Assembly (NCBI GenBank): GCA_029262375.1
Contig: JAJCZM010000005.1
Location: 186,001 to 250,000 of the forward strand
Origin: Deltaproteobacteria bacterium
GTDB lineage: Bacteria; Desulfobacterota; Binatia; UBA1149; SPBQ01
DNA length: 64,000 nucleotides
Reading direction: 5' to 3'
Positions 18,200 to 28,391 of this stretch are shown here, in pieces. The position numbers were made by a program, and so were the translations under genes. A model generated the notes under the pieces. It had not been told where the DNA came from. It ran no database searches and saw only the letters and a list, made by a program, of their open reading frames with translations. Positions within the stretch are counted from its first letter, which is position 1, and each line of letters starts with the position of its first letter.

Positions 18200-19363
18200 A
18201 TGGCAGCGAAGCAAATGGACGAGAACCTTCGTCTGAGCTGGCCCACTATCTTGTTTATTCTCGGTACTACGGTGGGCGCTCTGCTGTGGCCGCTCTACGC
18301 GTACGTTTACGGCGTCACCGCCGGTGAGATCCTTCTTGCCGTCGCGTATTTCGTAGCGACCGCCATGTCGATCACGGTCGGGTACCACCGGCTGATCGCG
18401 CACCGCTCGTTCGCATGTCGCTCCTGGGTGGAGGCGATTTTCCTGATCGTCGGCTCTGCGGCCTGGCAAGGCAGCGCCCTGGAGTGGGCTTCCGATCACA
18501 TTCGGCATCACGGGCACACCGATACCAAGAAAGATCCGTACAACATCAATCAGGGAGTCTGGTACGCGCACATCGGCTGGTTGTTTTGGAAGCGTGACGT
18601 CAGCGACGTTCCCCGTTTTCTTGCCAACGATCGGCTGATCGCACTACAGCACCGCTACTACGTTCCGTTGGCGATCTTCACGAGTTTTGTGGTTCCGTAC
18701 CTGATCGCCGGTACCGGTGGCTTGATGCTCGCGGGCTTGGTCCGCATCGTTGTGGGGCATCACGTGACGTGGTTGGTCAACTCGTGGGCGCATATCGGCG
18801 GCAATCGTCCCTACAATCCGAACGTATCCGCAGCCGACAACTGGATGGTCGCACTGTTCACCTTCGGCGAAGGCTGGCACAACTACCACCACACCTTCCC
18901 CAACGACTATCGCAACGGCATCGGCGCGCTCGCGTGGGATCCGAGCAAGTGGCTGGTCTGGTCGATGGCGAAGCTCGGAATCGCGTGGGACCTCAAGCTC
19001 GTCGCACCGACCGATCGTTGGAAAAAGCGCGTGGCTGGATTGCTCGACTACTCGGATCCGGACGGCGTCTCGGTCAAACGCCTGCGCAAGACGAAGGCGG
19101 ACCTCGAACGACAGATCGAAGAGAGCAGGGCGCGCGCGCAACGATTGCTGCGAGACAGCCTCGACTACGAGCAGGCCGCACATGAGAACATTCGCGACCT
19201 GCGCGAACGCGTCGCGGGCTACCTCACCGAGAAACAAGAAGCGCTTACAGAATCGACGCGCACGCGGCTCGAGCGTGCATGCGAGACGCTCGACAACATC
19301 GACGTCTATCAGTCGCTGCTCGAGCGTGTGGCGATGGCCGAAGCCAAACTAGCGCGCGCCTAG
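18200..19363 (+). CDS. Membrane fatty acid (acyl-CoA/acyl-lipid) desaturase with C-terminal coiled coil
   Basis: GGAGGA ends four bases before the ATG. The 387-residue protein has the three histidine boxes of di-iron membrane desaturases: HRLIAH, HIRHHGH and EGWHNYHH, plus NSWAHIGG between them, set among four membrane spans. This is the stearoyl-CoA delta-9 type that introduces a cis double bond. Residues about 295-385 are an extra, strongly charged coiled coil (KADLERQIEESRARAQRLL) not found in the usual 300-residue bacterial enzyme. The stop TAG shares the sequence CTAG at 19360-19363 with the stop of the convergent gene. Confidence 0.85.
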   Translation: MAAKQMDENLRLSWPTILFILGTTVGALLWPLYAYVYGVTAGEILLAVAYFVATAMSITVGYHRLIAHRSFACRSWVEAIFLIVGSAAWQGSALEWASDHIRHHGHTDTKKDPYNINQGVWYAHIGWLFWKRDVSDVPRFLANDRLIALQHRYYVPLAIFTSFVVPYLIAGTGGLMLAGLVRIVVGHHVTWLVNSWAHIGGNRPYNPNVSAADNWMVALFTFGEGWHNYHHTFPNDYRNGIGALAWDPSKWLVWSMAKLGIAWDLKLVAPTDRWKKRVAGLLDYSDPDGVSVKRLRKTKADLERQIEESRARAQRLLRDSLDYEQAAHENIRDLRERVAGYLTEKQEALTESTRTRLERACETLDNIDVYQSLLERVAMAEAKLARA

Positions 19364-19986
19364 CCGTTGCCAGGCACGCCAAGCACGCCAAGTTCGCCAA
19401 GTTCGCCAAGTTCGCTAGGCGTGCTTGGTCCGCCGGACGAGAAGCCCCCGAACAGATCGCCCTGTATCCAGCCACGCTCGTCGGCTTGACCGATCGGCGT
19501 GATGTCGGGGCGAGGGGGCCGTTTCGGGATCGGCTCGAGTCGGTGGCCCGGCCCCACCCAGTTCTGAAACTCCGCCAACCACAGAAAACCGTTGCAGTTC
19601 GCGCGGGTCTCGAAGTCGCCTTTGCGCTGACCGCTATGACAGAGGTAGTGCCACGCTTCGTGCCCGGCGGCGAATACCAACAAGTCGTCGGGCGAACCGA
19701 AGCCCTCCTCGTGCCAGATCAGCTTGTAGGGACGTGCCGCCAGTCCGCGCTGCGCGACGGCCTTGGTGCCCACGCCGTATGCGGCTCGACGCGGGTAACG
19801 CAGACGCTTCTTCACAGCGACGACGATGCGCCGATCGGCGAATCGATAGTAGCCGTTGAGGTCGCGCCCCTTGGCCTTGGTGTACTTGATGTGGAGCGAG
19901 ACGCCGGCGGTGTCGAAGCACGCGAACTTGGCTTCGATGAACGCCTGAGCCCGCTCCATCTTGTCGGTGAAATTCTTTATCTCCAC
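19360..19986 (-). CDS. Putative zincin-like protein with HEAWH motif
   Basis: The 208-residue protein has LVFAAGHEAWHYLCHSG, an HExxH zinc site preceded by a hydrophobic helix, with further downstream acidic and Cys residues (KGDFETRANCNGF) that could supply a third ligand. The N-terminal half is basic and mixed alpha/beta. No secretion signal is seen. The residues near the C-terminus (GELGELGVLGVPGNG) are encoded by the 9-bp tandem tract at 19371-19424, so this tail varies with repeat number and is unlikely to be functional. It ends tail-to-tail with the desaturase gene. Family not recognised; peptidase activity is inferred only from the motif. Confidence 0.6.
   Translation of the reverse strand: MEIKNFTDKMERAQAFIEAKFACFDTAGVSLHIKYTKAKGRDLNGYYRFADRRIVVAVKKRLRYPRRAAYGVGTKAVAQRGLAARPYKLIWHEEGFGSPDDLLVFAAGHEAWHYLCHSGQRKGDFETRANCNGFLWLAEFQNWVGPGHRLEPIPKRPPRPDITPIGQADERGWIQGDLFGGFSSGGPSTPSELGELGELGVLGVPGNG
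19371..19424. repeat. 9-bp tandem tract, six units
   Basis: Units are caggcacgc, caagcacgc, caagttcgc three times, and taggcgtgc. It begins seven bases after the desaturase stop and encodes the C-terminal GEL/GVL triplets of the opposing gene. Confidence 0.85.
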
Positions 19987-20162
19987 GTCAGCAACATCAC
20001 CACGACCGCTACGCCCACCTGCAAAGCGACTTCCGCAAGCCGCACACCATCCAGTCGACTAGTGTAGCCGAATCTTAGCCGGCGTCGAGTTGCAAGCGGC
20101 TCGCGGATGCACAGCGTGCGTGCTCGCACGCGCCGGCTTGCTGCGATAGCGTGGCTGGTTCC

Positions 20163-21653
20163 ATGTCCGCCGAGACTCCACACGACGACTCTCGTCCCGA
20201 TGCGGTGGACATGCCCGAGGATGCGGAAACCGCGTCTCAAAATCCGTCCGGAGCACTCGCTGCCAAGGCCGCGTCGATAAACCTCGAGGGGGTTCCGACG
20301 CGCACGCCGACGCTCGATCTGTGGCGCATGGCTTGGCCGGTCATGGTCTCAATGACTCTTGTCACGGCGGTTTCGCTCGTCGATATCGCCATGGTCGGCC
20401 GCATCAGCTCGGACGCGCAGGCGGCGGTGGGCTACGCGACGCAGTTCTTTTTCATGACGCAATCCGTGTTGTTCGCCGTCAGCTTCGCATGTGTGGCGCT
20501 GATGTCGCGATTCATCGGGGCCGGTGACTTGGGAGAAGCCCGACGGGCGATGGCGGCATCGATGGTGATCGCGGTGGGAACGGCCGTTGCACTTGTCGCT
20601 GCCACGCTTGCGGCGCCGCGTTGGGTGTTGTTGGCGCTCAACGCCGAGCCACAGGTCATCGATCTGACCATTCCGTATCTGCAATTGGTCATGGGCTCTA
20701 CGATCGTGTTGGCGGCGGCGCTGGTGATGGAGGGTGCGCTGCGCGCGGACCGAAACACGGTCATCGCGCTTCGTATTTCGGCGATCGTCGCCGCCGTCAA
20801 GATCGCGTTGAGCTGGGTGCTGATCTTCGGCGAGTTTGGCTTTCCGCGTCTCGAACTCGTTGGCGCCGGCCAAGCGACGGTCCTCTCGCAACTCTTGGGC
20901 CTCGTGCTGTTCGCGGTGGTGATCAAGCGTCGAGACGGTACGTCGCCGGCTTCTCTCGAGTTGTCCGACATAGCCGGCAGCGGTAGCTACTTAGGCGAGG
21001 TCGCACGCATTTCCATTCCGGGGGTCGTTGAACGCTTGGCGTTGAACTTCGCGCTGCTCGTCTATTTCGCGTTGCTCGGGACCTACGGAACCGCGGCCAT
21101 CGCCGCTTACACGATCGGCGTGCGCGCACTGTCTTTCACGTGGGTTCCAGGTATCGGGTTGGCGCAGGCGGTGGGTGCGCTGGTCGGCCAGGCTCTTGGT
21201 CGCGGTGACACAGATGACGCCGAGCGCATCGGGACGCGCGCCGCGTGGTTGTCGTTCGGTGTGGCTGCGGCGCTAGGTCTCATCGCGGGCCTGGGGCGAG
21301 GCCCGCTATCGAGGGTGTTCACCGACGACGTCGCGGTGGTGGAGGCGCTCGAGCCGTTTCTACTATGCCTGGCTATCGCGCAGCCCATGCTGCAACTGCA
21401 CTTCACACTGGGCGGCGTGCATCGTGGAGCGGGCGAGACGTGGACGCCGATGATGGCGGCAACAGTCGGCAACTGGGGCGTACGCGTGCCGCTGGCGGTC
21501 TTCTTGGTCTACGTTGTGAAAGCGCCGATCACGTGGCTATGGGCGGCGATCATCTTCGATCACACGACCCGCGCGCTGTGGCTCTTCATCGGATTCAGGC
21601 GAGGGCACTGGAAGACGTATCTGCGCGACCGACTCGAAGCCGCCGAAGCCTGA
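20163..21653 (+). CDS. MATE family efflux transporter
   Basis: The 496-residue protein from ATG 20163 (a GTG at 20151 is possible) has a polar 45-residue N-terminus and twelve membrane segments. Typical MATE features are the opening LWRMAWPVMVSMTLVTAVSLVDIAMVG region, two homologous six-helix halves, and GALVGQALGRGD after helix 8 mirrored by ALMSRFIGAGDLGEARRA after helix 2. MATE proteins export drugs or metabolites in exchange for Na+ or H+. The extended acidic N-terminus is unusual for the family. The gene stands alone; its substrate cannot be predicted. Confidence 0.88.
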   Translation: MSAETPHDDSRPDAVDMPEDAETASQNPSGALAAKAASINLEGVPTRTPTLDLWRMAWPVMVSMTLVTAVSLVDIAMVGRISSDAQAAVGYATQFFFMTQSVLFAVSFACVALMSRFIGAGDLGEARRAMAASMVIAVGTAVALVAATLAAPRWVLLALNAEPQVIDLTIPYLQLVMGSTIVLAAALVMEGALRADRNTVIALRISAIVAAVKIALSWVLIFGEFGFPRLELVGAGQATVLSQLLGLVLFAVVIKRRDGTSPASLELSDIAGSGSYLGEVARISIPGVVERLALNFALLVYFALLGTYGTAAIAAYTIGVRALSFTWVPGIGLAQAVGALVGQALGRGDTDDAERIGTRAAWLSFGVAAALGLIAGLGRGPLSRVFTDDVAVVEALEPFLLCLAIAQPMLQLHFTLGGVHRGAGETWTPMMAATVGNWGVRVPLAVFLVYVVKAPITWLWAAIIFDHTTRALWLFIGFRRGHWKTYLRDRLEAAEA

Positions 21654-21709
21654 GGTACACGGCTTGCACGGCGAATCTCGCGCTATTTGGCGCAATTTGG
21701 CCAGTCGCT

Positions 21710-23110
21710 TCAGATATTGAGTGCGCGACCGTCGGTCGCCAACGCGGCTTCCTTCAGCGCCTCGGCCAGCGTCGGATGCGCATGCGTAGATCGCGCGATG
21801 TCTTCAGCGCTGGCGGAGAATTCCATTGCGACGGCTGCTTCGGCGATCAGCTCGGACGCGCTGGCGGCGAGAATGTGTACGCCGAGAACGCGGTCGGACT
21901 TCGTCTCGGCGATGACCTTGACGAAACCGTCGGTCTCACCGGTGCAACGCGCACGCGAGTTGGCTGCCATCGGGAACTTTCCGACCCGGATATCGAAGCC
22001 GCGGTCTTTCGCCTGCTGCTCGGTCATGCCCACGCTGGCCAGCTCCGGCCAGGTATACACGACGCTGGGAATAGCATCGTAGTTCACGTGCCCTGCAACC
22101 CCGGCCATGCGTTCTACGGCGGCGACTCCTTCGTCTTCGGCTTTGTGCGCGAGCATGGGCCCGGCGATCACGTCGCCGATGGCGAACACGCCGTTGGCCG
22201 AGGTCTCGAAGTCCTCGTTGACGGGAATGCGTCCGCGCTCGTCGAGTGTGACGCCGATCGTTTCTAGGCCGAGGCCGTCGCAGTACGCGCGCCGTCCGAC
22301 GGCGACGAGCACGACATCGAAGCTCTCTTCAGTAGCCCCCTTCTTCGACTCGAGTTTCACCACCACGCCTTTCTTGTCGCGCGAGGTTTCGGAAGCCGTC
22401 GTTGAAAGCTGGAACTTCATGCCCTGTTTCGAGAGCGTACGCATGAGCATCTTGGCTGCGTCGGCGTCGGCGCCCGGAAGAACCTGGTCCATGTATTCGA
22501 CGACGGTGACGTCGCTGCCGAGGCGGTTCCACACCGAACCGAGTTCCAGTCCGATCGCACCCGCACCTACCACCAGCATGCGAGCGGGCGGCGCCTCGAG
22601 GCAAAGTGCTTCGGTGGACGAGATGACACGGGTGCCGTCGAAGGGAAGCGACGGCAACTCTGATGCTTCGCTTCCGGTGGCGATCAGTATGCGTTTGGTC
22701 TCGAGCGTGACTTTCTTCTTGCCGGCAACCTCGACCGTCGTAGGGCCCGTGATGCGAGCGGTTCCTACGTACGCATCGATGCTGTTCTTCTTGAACAGAC
22801 CGTCGATGCCTTTTTGTAGCGCTCCGACGATGCCGGTCTTACGCTTCATCATGGCGGCGATGTCGATGCTCGGCTTTCCGGTCGAGATGCCGTGGTCGGC
22901 CAACCCGTGCGTGAGTTCGTAGTAACGCTCGCTGGTGTCGAGCAGCGCCTTACTGGGAATGCAGCCGACGTTGAGGCAGGTTCCTCCGACGGCCGCGTCT
23001 TTCTCGATGCAAGCCGTGCGCATGCCGAGCTGCGCGGCACGGATCGACGCGATATAGCCGCCCGGCCCCGAGCCGATGACGACCAGGTCGTATGGTTGCG
23101 TTTCTGACAT
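21710..23110 (-). CDS. lpd: Dihydrolipoyl dehydrogenase (E3)
   Basis: The 466-residue flavoprotein begins with the FAD dinucleotide fold (VVIGSGPGGYIASIRAAQLG), has the redox disulphide GGTCLNVGCIPSK (Cys45 and Cys50), an NAD fold around VVGAGAIGLELGSVW, and the C-terminal HAHPTLAEALKEA with the catalytic His. It reoxidises dihydrolipoamide on E2 using NAD+. It is the third gene of sucA-sucB-lpd; only 13 bases separate it from sucB, so it serves the 2-oxoglutarate dehydrogenase complex and possibly other lipoyl enzymes. Confidence 0.95.
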   Translation of the reverse strand: MSETQPYDLVVIGSGPGGYIASIRAAQLGMRTACIEKDAAVGGTCLNVGCIPSKALLDTSERYYELTHGLADHGISTGKPSIDIAAMMKRKTGIVGALQKGIDGLFKKNSIDAYVGTARITGPTTVEVAGKKKVTLETKRILIATGSEASELPSLPFDGTRVISSTEALCLEAPPARMLVVGAGAIGLELGSVWNRLGSDVTVVEYMDQVLPGADADAAKMLMRTLSKQGMKFQLSTTASETSRDKKGVVVKLESKKGATEESFDVVLVAVGRRAYCDGLGLETIGVTLDERGRIPVNEDFETSANGVFAIGDVIAGPMLAHKAEDEGVAAVERMAGVAGHVNYDAIPSVVYTWPELASVGMTEQQAKDRGFDIRVGKFPMAANSRARCTGETDGFVKVIAETKSDRVLGVHILAASASELIAEAAVAMEFSASAEDIARSTHAHPTLAEALKEAALATDGRALNI

Positions 23111-23123
23111 CAGTTCCTTTCGC

Positions 23124-24533
23124 TCAGACGCCGAGCAACATACGCTGCGGGTCTTCGATGCGCTCTTTGATTCGAACGAGGAAGGTCACCGCTTCGCGAC
23201 CATCGACCAGGCGGTGATCGTAAGACAGTGCCACATACATCATCGGGCGAATCACGATCTCATCGTCCACGACGACGGCGCGTTTTTCGATCTTGTGCAG
23301 GCCCAGGATTCCGCTCTGCGGCGGATTGAGAATCGGCGTGGACATCAGCGACCCGAAGACGCCGCCGTTCGAGATGGTGAAAGTGCCGCCGCTCATGTCG
23401 GCCATCGACAGTTTACCGTCGCGTGCGATACCGGCGAGCCGACCGATTTCGCGCTCTAGTTCGGCCAGTGACATGGAGTCGGCGCCTTTGACGACCGGCA
23501 CGACCAAGCCTTTGGGCGTGCTGGCGGCAATCCCGAGGTGGACGCGCTTGTTGTAGACGATCTCATTGTTCTCGATGCGGCCGTTCACGGCCGGCACGTC
23601 GGCTGCAGCCAATACACTGGCGCGTGAGAAGAACGACATGAAGCCGAGGTTCACGCCGTGGGTGTCGGAGAACTGCTGTTTGTAACGCTTGCGAAGCTCC
23701 ATCACGGCCGTCATGTCGATCTCGTTGAAGGTCGTCAGGATGGCCGCGTTTTGCTGTGCACCGAGCAAGCGAGAGGCGATCGTGCGCCGCATGGGCGTCA
23801 TGGCGACGCGTTCGACTTCGTCTTCCGATACGACCGGGGCCGGAGCGGTTGCGGGCGCTATCGGCACGACGGGAGTGATCGGCGTGACGGTTGCGCCGGC
23901 GCTCGGCGCGGCGGCGCCGCCGGTGGAACGAATGAGCGCCAGTCCGGGAGACAGGCGGCCTGTCGTCGCAGGCGCGGACGCAGCCGCCGCAATCGGTGTC
24001 GGTGTCTTCGCGGCCGCGGGTGTCGCCGTGCCCGCAGTGGAATCGAGATGCGCGAGTACATCGGCCTTGGTGATGCGGCCGCCTCGACCGGTCGCCGCGA
24101 TCACCTCGGCGTCGAGACCATGCTCTTCGACCAGTCGGCGTGCCGCGGGGCTCAATATGGCTGCGCCCTGATTTGGCGATGCCTGCGCGGGCGGCGCGGG
24201 CGGTGCGGGCGGTGGGGCCTGCGGTCTCGATTGAGCAGGCTCCGGTTCCGGTGCAGCCGGTGTGGGTGCGGGCGCCGACCGCTTCGGCGACGCGGGGTCG
24301 CCCGGCTCGATGCGCGCGATGGTATCGCCGACCTGCACGGTCGCTCCAGCCTCGGCAGTCACATTAAGGGTGCCCGCCGCAGGCGCGGGTAGTTCCACCG
24401 TCGCCTTGTCGGTTTCCAACTCTGCGATCGGTTCGTCCATGGCGACGTAGTCGCCGTCGGCGCGCAGCCAAGATGCGATGACGGCTTCGGTGATCGACTC
24501 GCCCAGCTCGGGAATGACGACATCAACCGGCAT
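23124..24533 (-). CDS. sucB: 2-oxoglutarate dehydrogenase E2, dihydrolipoyl succinyltransferase
   Basis: The 469-residue protein has one N-terminal lipoyl domain with the modified Lys43 in [11 protein letters not shown], a long Ala/Pro linker, an E3/E1-binding domain ([15 protein letters not shown]...[15 protein letters not shown]) near residues 128-165, a second Ala/Pro linker, and the catalytic domain from about residue 240 with the motif [13 protein letters not shown]. It transfers succinyl groups to CoA in the TCA cycle. Its start overlaps the end of sucA by 11 bases. The position after sucA, rather than after a pyruvate dehydrogenase gene, supports succinyltransferase. Confidence 0.93.
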   Translation of the reverse strand: MPVDVVIPELGESITEAVIASWLRADGDYVAMDEPIAELETDKATVELPAPAAGTLNVTAEAGATVQVGDTIARIEPGDPASPKRSAPAPTPAAPEPEPAQSRPQAPPPAPPAPPAQASPNQGAAILSPAARRLVEEHGLDAEVIAATGRGGRITKADVLAHLDSTAGTATPAAAKTPTPIAAAASAPATTGRLSPGLALIRSTGGAAAPSAGATVTPITPVVPIAPATAPAPVVSEDEVERVAMTPMRRTIASRLLGAQQNAAILTTFNEIDMTAVMELRKRYKQQFSDTHGVNLGFMSFFSRASVLAAADVPAVNGRIENNEIVYNKRVHLGIAASTPKGLVVPVVKGADSMSLAELEREIGRLAGIARDGKLSMADMSGGTFTISNGGVFGSLMSTPILNPPQSGILGLHKIEKRAVVVDDEIVIRPMMYVALSYDHRLVDGREAVTFLVRIKERIEDPQRMLLGV

Positions 24534-27360
24534 TGGCCTTCTCCCGTTTGATCGTCTTCGGTTGCGGTTTTACCGCCTTCGGTCGGATCTTGAACGCTGA
24601 ATCTATCACTGCGGTGAGTTCCTTGCCGTGGATCTCGAAAGATCCGGTCGCCGGGCTGGCTGCTTCCTCGCGGCCGGCGAATTCGGGCGCGCGGTCGGAG
24701 CCGAGCAGGCCCTCGAGTTTGGGACGGATGTATTGCCAGCTTCCCATGTTCTCCGCTTCTTCCTGTACCCAGACGACTTCTGCGTCGTCGGGGTAGCGCG
24801 ACAGAATCTCCCGCAGTTCGGTTTCGGGGAACGGGTAGAGCTGTTCGACGCGAACGATCGCCAGGTTGTCGAGCACGCGTGCTGTGCGGGCGACGAGCAG
24901 ATCGTAGTAGACCTTACCGCTACACAGCAGGACGCGCTCGACCTGATTCGGATCGATGGTTTCGATCTCGTCGATGGCATTGAGAAACGGTGCGTCGGTG
25001 AACGCTTCGACCCGCGAGACCGCAAGCTTCAGACGGAGCATGCTCTTCGGCGCCATCACGATCAGCGGTTTGCGGAAGTTGCGATGAATCTGTCGGCGCA
25101 GGACGTGAAAGTACTGCGCGGGGGTAGTCGGGTAGACCACCTGCATGTTCTCTTCGGCGCACAGTTGCAGGAAGCGCTCCAGCCTTGCGCTCGAGTGCTC
25201 CGATCCTTGCCCTTCCAGGCCGTGCGGTAGCAGGAGCACGATTCCGTTCTGGCGCTGCCATTTCGATTCCGAGGCCGCGATGAACTGATCGATGATCACC
25301 TGCGCACCGTTCACGAAGTCGCCGTACTGCGCTTCCCAAATCACTAGATTGCGCGGGTCAGCCGATGCGTAGCCGTACTCGAAGCCCAACACGCCGGCTT
25401 CCGACAGCATCGTGTCGATCACGCGGAAGCGCGCCTGCCCGACTTCGAGATTGTTAAGCGGCACGTAGCGCTGATCGGTCTCGGAATCGTGGAACACAGC
25501 GTGTCGTTGGCTGAACGTTCCGCGGCAGCTGTCTTGGCCGCTCAGGCGTACGTTGGTGCCCTCCACGAGTAGGCTTCCGAACGCGAGCATCTCTGCGCAG
25601 GCCCAATCGACGGCGCCGTCGCCCTGGAACATGGCCGCGCGGGTTTCGACGAGTTTCTTTATCTTGGGGTGCGCATTGAACTCCGGCGGGATCTTCGTCG
25701 CGCGGTCCATGACTCGCTCGAGAATCGGGCGCGCGACGGCCGTGTCCGCACTCCAGTCGCTGCCGGCCCAGCCCATGCCCTCCCAAATGCCGCCGAAGGC
25801 GAACACCTTCTGTTGCGGCATCACGTCGCGGGCATAGTTGAGCGCCTTCTCAAGATGGGTACGGATCTTCGTTCGCTCGCGCTCGATGCGCTCGTGCGTG
25901 ATGCGCTGTTCGGCCAGCAGCCGTTCCGCGTACAGCTCGTGCGCCGGACGTTTTTGCCGGATCTTGTTGTACATGAGCGGCTGCGTGAACGTCGGGTCGT
26001 CCAGCTCGTTGTGCCCGTGCCGCCGGTAGCAGAGCAGGTGAATGATGACGTCCTCGTGGAACTCGTCGCGGAAGCCCATCGCCAGCTCGGCGGCGCGAAC
26101 CGCCGCTTCCGGATCATCGGCATTGACGTGGAAAACGGGCGCATTGATGACCTTTGCGAGGTCACTTGGGTAGCGCGTGAAGCGTACGTCGCTCGGTGCG
26201 GTCGTGAAGCCGATCTGATTGTCGACGATGACGTGGATCGAGCCGCCGTTGTGGTACGGCGTCAGTTCCGACAGCGACAGCGTCTCCATGACGATGCCTT
26301 GCCCGGTGAATGCCGCGTCGCCGTGGATCAGGATCGGCATCACGCGCGAGCGATGCTCGGTGTCGCGCAGATACTGCTGCTTGGCGTGGACGATTCCTTC
26401 AACGATCGGATTGATGACTTCGAGATGGCTCGGGTTCGGCATCAACGAAACGTGTAGCTTGTCGCCTTGGCTGGTGACGTACTCTCGTGCGTAGCCGAGG
26501 TGGTACTTCACGTCGCCGTCGCCCTGGACGGTCGAAGGGAGGAAGCTTCCTTCGAATTCGGCGAGCATCAGGCCGTAAGGTTTGCCGAGCACGTTGGCCA
26601 TGACGTTGAGTCGGCCGCGGTGTGCCATGCCCATGACGACTTCTTGGACGCCCGCTGCGCCGGCCGTTTCGATCAGGCAATTGAGCATCGGCACCAGCGA
26701 CTCGCTGCCTTCGATCGAGAAGCGCTTCTTGCCGATGTATTTCGTCGCGAGAAATTGTTCGAAGGAGTTCGCCCGCATCAGCTCGCCGAGTAGCGATGCC
26801 GCGTCCTCGTCGTTGAGCGCAGCTTCGTTTAGCTGCGGCTCGATGCGCTGCTGCAACCACTCTCGCTGTTCTTTGTCGGGAATGAACATGTACTCGACGG
26901 CGAGTGTTCCGCAGTAGGTCGCGCGCAACTGAACGATGAGGTCGCGCAGCACTGCGCTTTCGCAGCCGAAGTAGTTCGGGCAGCTGACCTCGCGGTCGAG
27001 ATCGCTGTCGGTGAAACCAAACTGGTCCAGCTCCAACAGAGGGTGCGTCGTCTCGTTCGCACCGAGCGGATCGAGGTTCGCGATCAGGTGACCCAGTTCG
27101 CGGTAGGAGTGAATCAGGTCGAACACGCCCAGCGCCGGTTGCGGCATGTGCCCGTCATCTGAGGGCGAGGCGGAGGGCGAGGGCGCGGGCGGCGCGCCGG
27201 CACTGGTCGGGCCCGCGGCGGGAGCGGCGTGCGCTCCTAGTTCGAAACCCGCGAAAAAGATTCGCCAGCGTTCATCGACCGACGTCGGATCGGTGCAGTA
27301 GCGCTGGTACAGCTCGTCGAGCTGTTCAGGGCTGACCTGGGCTAAAATATCATCGGCCAT
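24523..27360 (-). CDS. sucA: 2-oxoglutarate dehydrogenase E1 component
   Basis: The 945-residue protein has the expected length and order: an N-terminal helical segment ([23 protein letters not shown]), [19 protein letters not shown], the thiamine diphosphate region [19 protein letters not shown] with VDNQIGFTT, and the C-terminal transketolase-like domain ending in [13 protein letters not shown]. It decarboxylates 2-oxoglutarate and passes succinyl to the lipoyl group of SucB. It heads the operon sucA-sucB-lpd. A TTATTATAG stretch lies about 20 bases upstream on the same strand and may be part of the promoter; no strong ribosome site is visible. Confidence 0.95.
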   Translation of the reverse strand: MADDILAQVSPEQLDELYQRYCTDPTSVDERWRIFFAGFELGAHAAPAAGPTSAGAPPAPSPSASPSDDGHMPQPALGVFDLIHSYRELGHLIANLDPLGANETTHPLLELDQFGFTDSDLDREVSCPNYFGCESAVLRDLIVQLRATYCGTLAVEYMFIPDKEQREWLQQRIEPQLNEAALNDEDAASLLGELMRANSFEQFLATKYIGKKRFSIEGSESLVPMLNCLIETAGAAGVQEVVMGMAHRGRLNVMANVLGKPYGLMLAEFEGSFLPSTVQGDGDVKYHLGYAREYVTSQGDKLHVSLMPNPSHLEVINPIVEGIVHAKQQYLRDTEHRSRVMPILIHGDAAFTGQGIVMETLSLSELTPYHNGGSIHVIVDNQIGFTTAPSDVRFTRYPSDLAKVINAPVFHVNADDPEAAVRAAELAMGFRDEFHEDVIIHLLCYRRHGHNELDDPTFTQPLMYNKIRQKRPAHELYAERLLAEQRITHERIERERTKIRTHLEKALNYARDVMPQQKVFAFGGIWEGMGWAGSDWSADTAVARPILERVMDRATKIPPEFNAHPKIKKLVETRAAMFQGDGAVDWACAEMLAFGSLLVEGTNVRLSGQDSCRGTFSQRHAVFHDSETDQRYVPLNNLEVGQARFRVIDTMLSEAGVLGFEYGYASADPRNLVIWEAQYGDFVNGAQVIIDQFIAASESKWQRQNGIVLLLPHGLEGQGSEHSSARLERFLQLCAEENMQVVYPTTPAQYFHVLRRQIHRNFRKPLIVMAPKSMLRLKLAVSRVEAFTDAPFLNAIDEIETIDPNQVERVLLCSGKVYYDLLVARTARVLDNLAIVRVEQLYPFPETELREILSRYPDDAEVVWVQEEAENMGSWQYIRPKLEGLLGSDRAPEFAGREEAASPATGSFEIHGKELTAVIDSAFKIRPKAVKPQPKTIKREKANAG

Positions 27361-27423
27361 AAGGTCTACTATAATAAGACGCTTCGCATAGCATGCGCCG
27401 CGTTTTCGTATGCTGGGACCGGC

Positions 27424-28260
27424 CTATTTCACGCCGATGATGTAGCAGATCCAGCAGGGGTCGCTCGCCGCGGTCTCGCGGCGGCGGAAGACGTCGTCTT
27501 CGCCCTCCCAATAGACGTCTGCTCGTCGGAAACCCGCCTCCAGCATCAGTTCGCGCACCTCGGGGATCGACCAGAGCCGCCAATGGTAGCTGAAGGCGTT
27601 TTCCAGCTTGCTGCCGTCGGGGAACTCGAAATGGATGTTGAAGACGCAATCGTGCGATATGGGGTTAAAGCTTTTCTGCTCCCAAATGTAGTTAAAACCC
27701 TGATATCGCTTCACTTCTTCCCGGTCTTCCTCGATGACCTCTGAGCCGCCCAGCATGTCTACGAACAGCAGGCCCTTCTTATCGAGGTTGCGGTAGGCGG
27801 CCTTGAAGTAGCCCAACAGTTCCTTGCGCGTCTTGAAGAACTGAAAGGAGAAGTTCTGCGCCGCGACGACGTCGGCTTTCGGGCCGTGGGTCTTGCAGGA
27901 ATCCTTGGCCACCAGGGTGACGCGTTGTTGGGCCGATGCCGCAATGAGCGGCAGGTTGTTCTCCAGCCCCCACTGCAACGGCTCCGGATCGAGGTCCACG
28001 CCGTAGGCATGGCGCTTGGGCTTATTCTTCACCCACTCGCAGCAGACCGCGGCCGTACCGCAGAAGTCCTCGCGCAGCACGGTCGCGTCGCGGCCGAACT
28101 CTTTCTTGTAGATCTTGTTGAAGAACCACGCTTCGTGGTCGGGGGACTGCACCGCGCGCTGGTACAAGTCGTACTTGTCGGCCAGCGCCGCCATCGGCAT
28201 ACCCGCCGCCTTGGTGTTGCGTTTCTTCTTCGTTCTAGCTGCCTTCCTAACCGTGGCCAT
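27424..28260 (-). CDS. Class I SAM-dependent methyltransferase
   Basis: From ATG 28260 the protein has 278 residues with a strongly basic N-terminus (RKAARTKKKRNTK). EDFCGTAAVCCEW replaces the usual GxGxG motif I, followed by YGVDLDPEPLQWG (acidic residue of motif II), DVVAAQNFSFQFF (motif IV) and FVDMLGG (motif VI). Homologues I recall are short stand-alone methyltransferases without assigned substrate. It is upstream of sucA on the same strand but separated by 63 bases and a likely promoter. Confidence 0.75.
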   Translation of the reverse strand: MATVRKAARTKKKRNTKAAGMPMAALADKYDLYQRAVQSPDHEAWFFNKIYKKEFGRDATVLREDFCGTAAVCCEWVKNKPKRHAYGVDLDPEPLQWGLENNLPLIAASAQQRVTLVAKDSCKTHGPKADVVAAQNFSFQFFKTRKELLGYFKAAYRNLDKKGLLFVDMLGGSEVIEEDREEVKRYQGFNYIWEQKSFNPISHDCVFNIHFEFPDGSKLENAFSYHWRLWSIPEVRELMLEAGFRRADVYWEGEDDVFRRRETAASDPCWICYIIGVK

Positions 28261-28391
28261 CCCGACAATGTAGCGAGTCCTGCTGGGACGGTGAAACGGA
28301 GTACGCATCTGCTGCGGCGACTACTATGTGGTCCGTAAACACGTCGAATTCGGCGCGCGTCGTCGCCGAGGCCGGTGGTACGCTCTAATGT

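Noticed and set aside
19371-19424. Possible CRISPR array
   Set aside because: Units are contiguous 9-mers without spacers; no array with 25-40 base repeats and unique spacers is present in the window.
21245-22267. 340-codon plus-strand open frame
   Set aside because: Overlaps the MATE and lpd genes in other frames; no family features.
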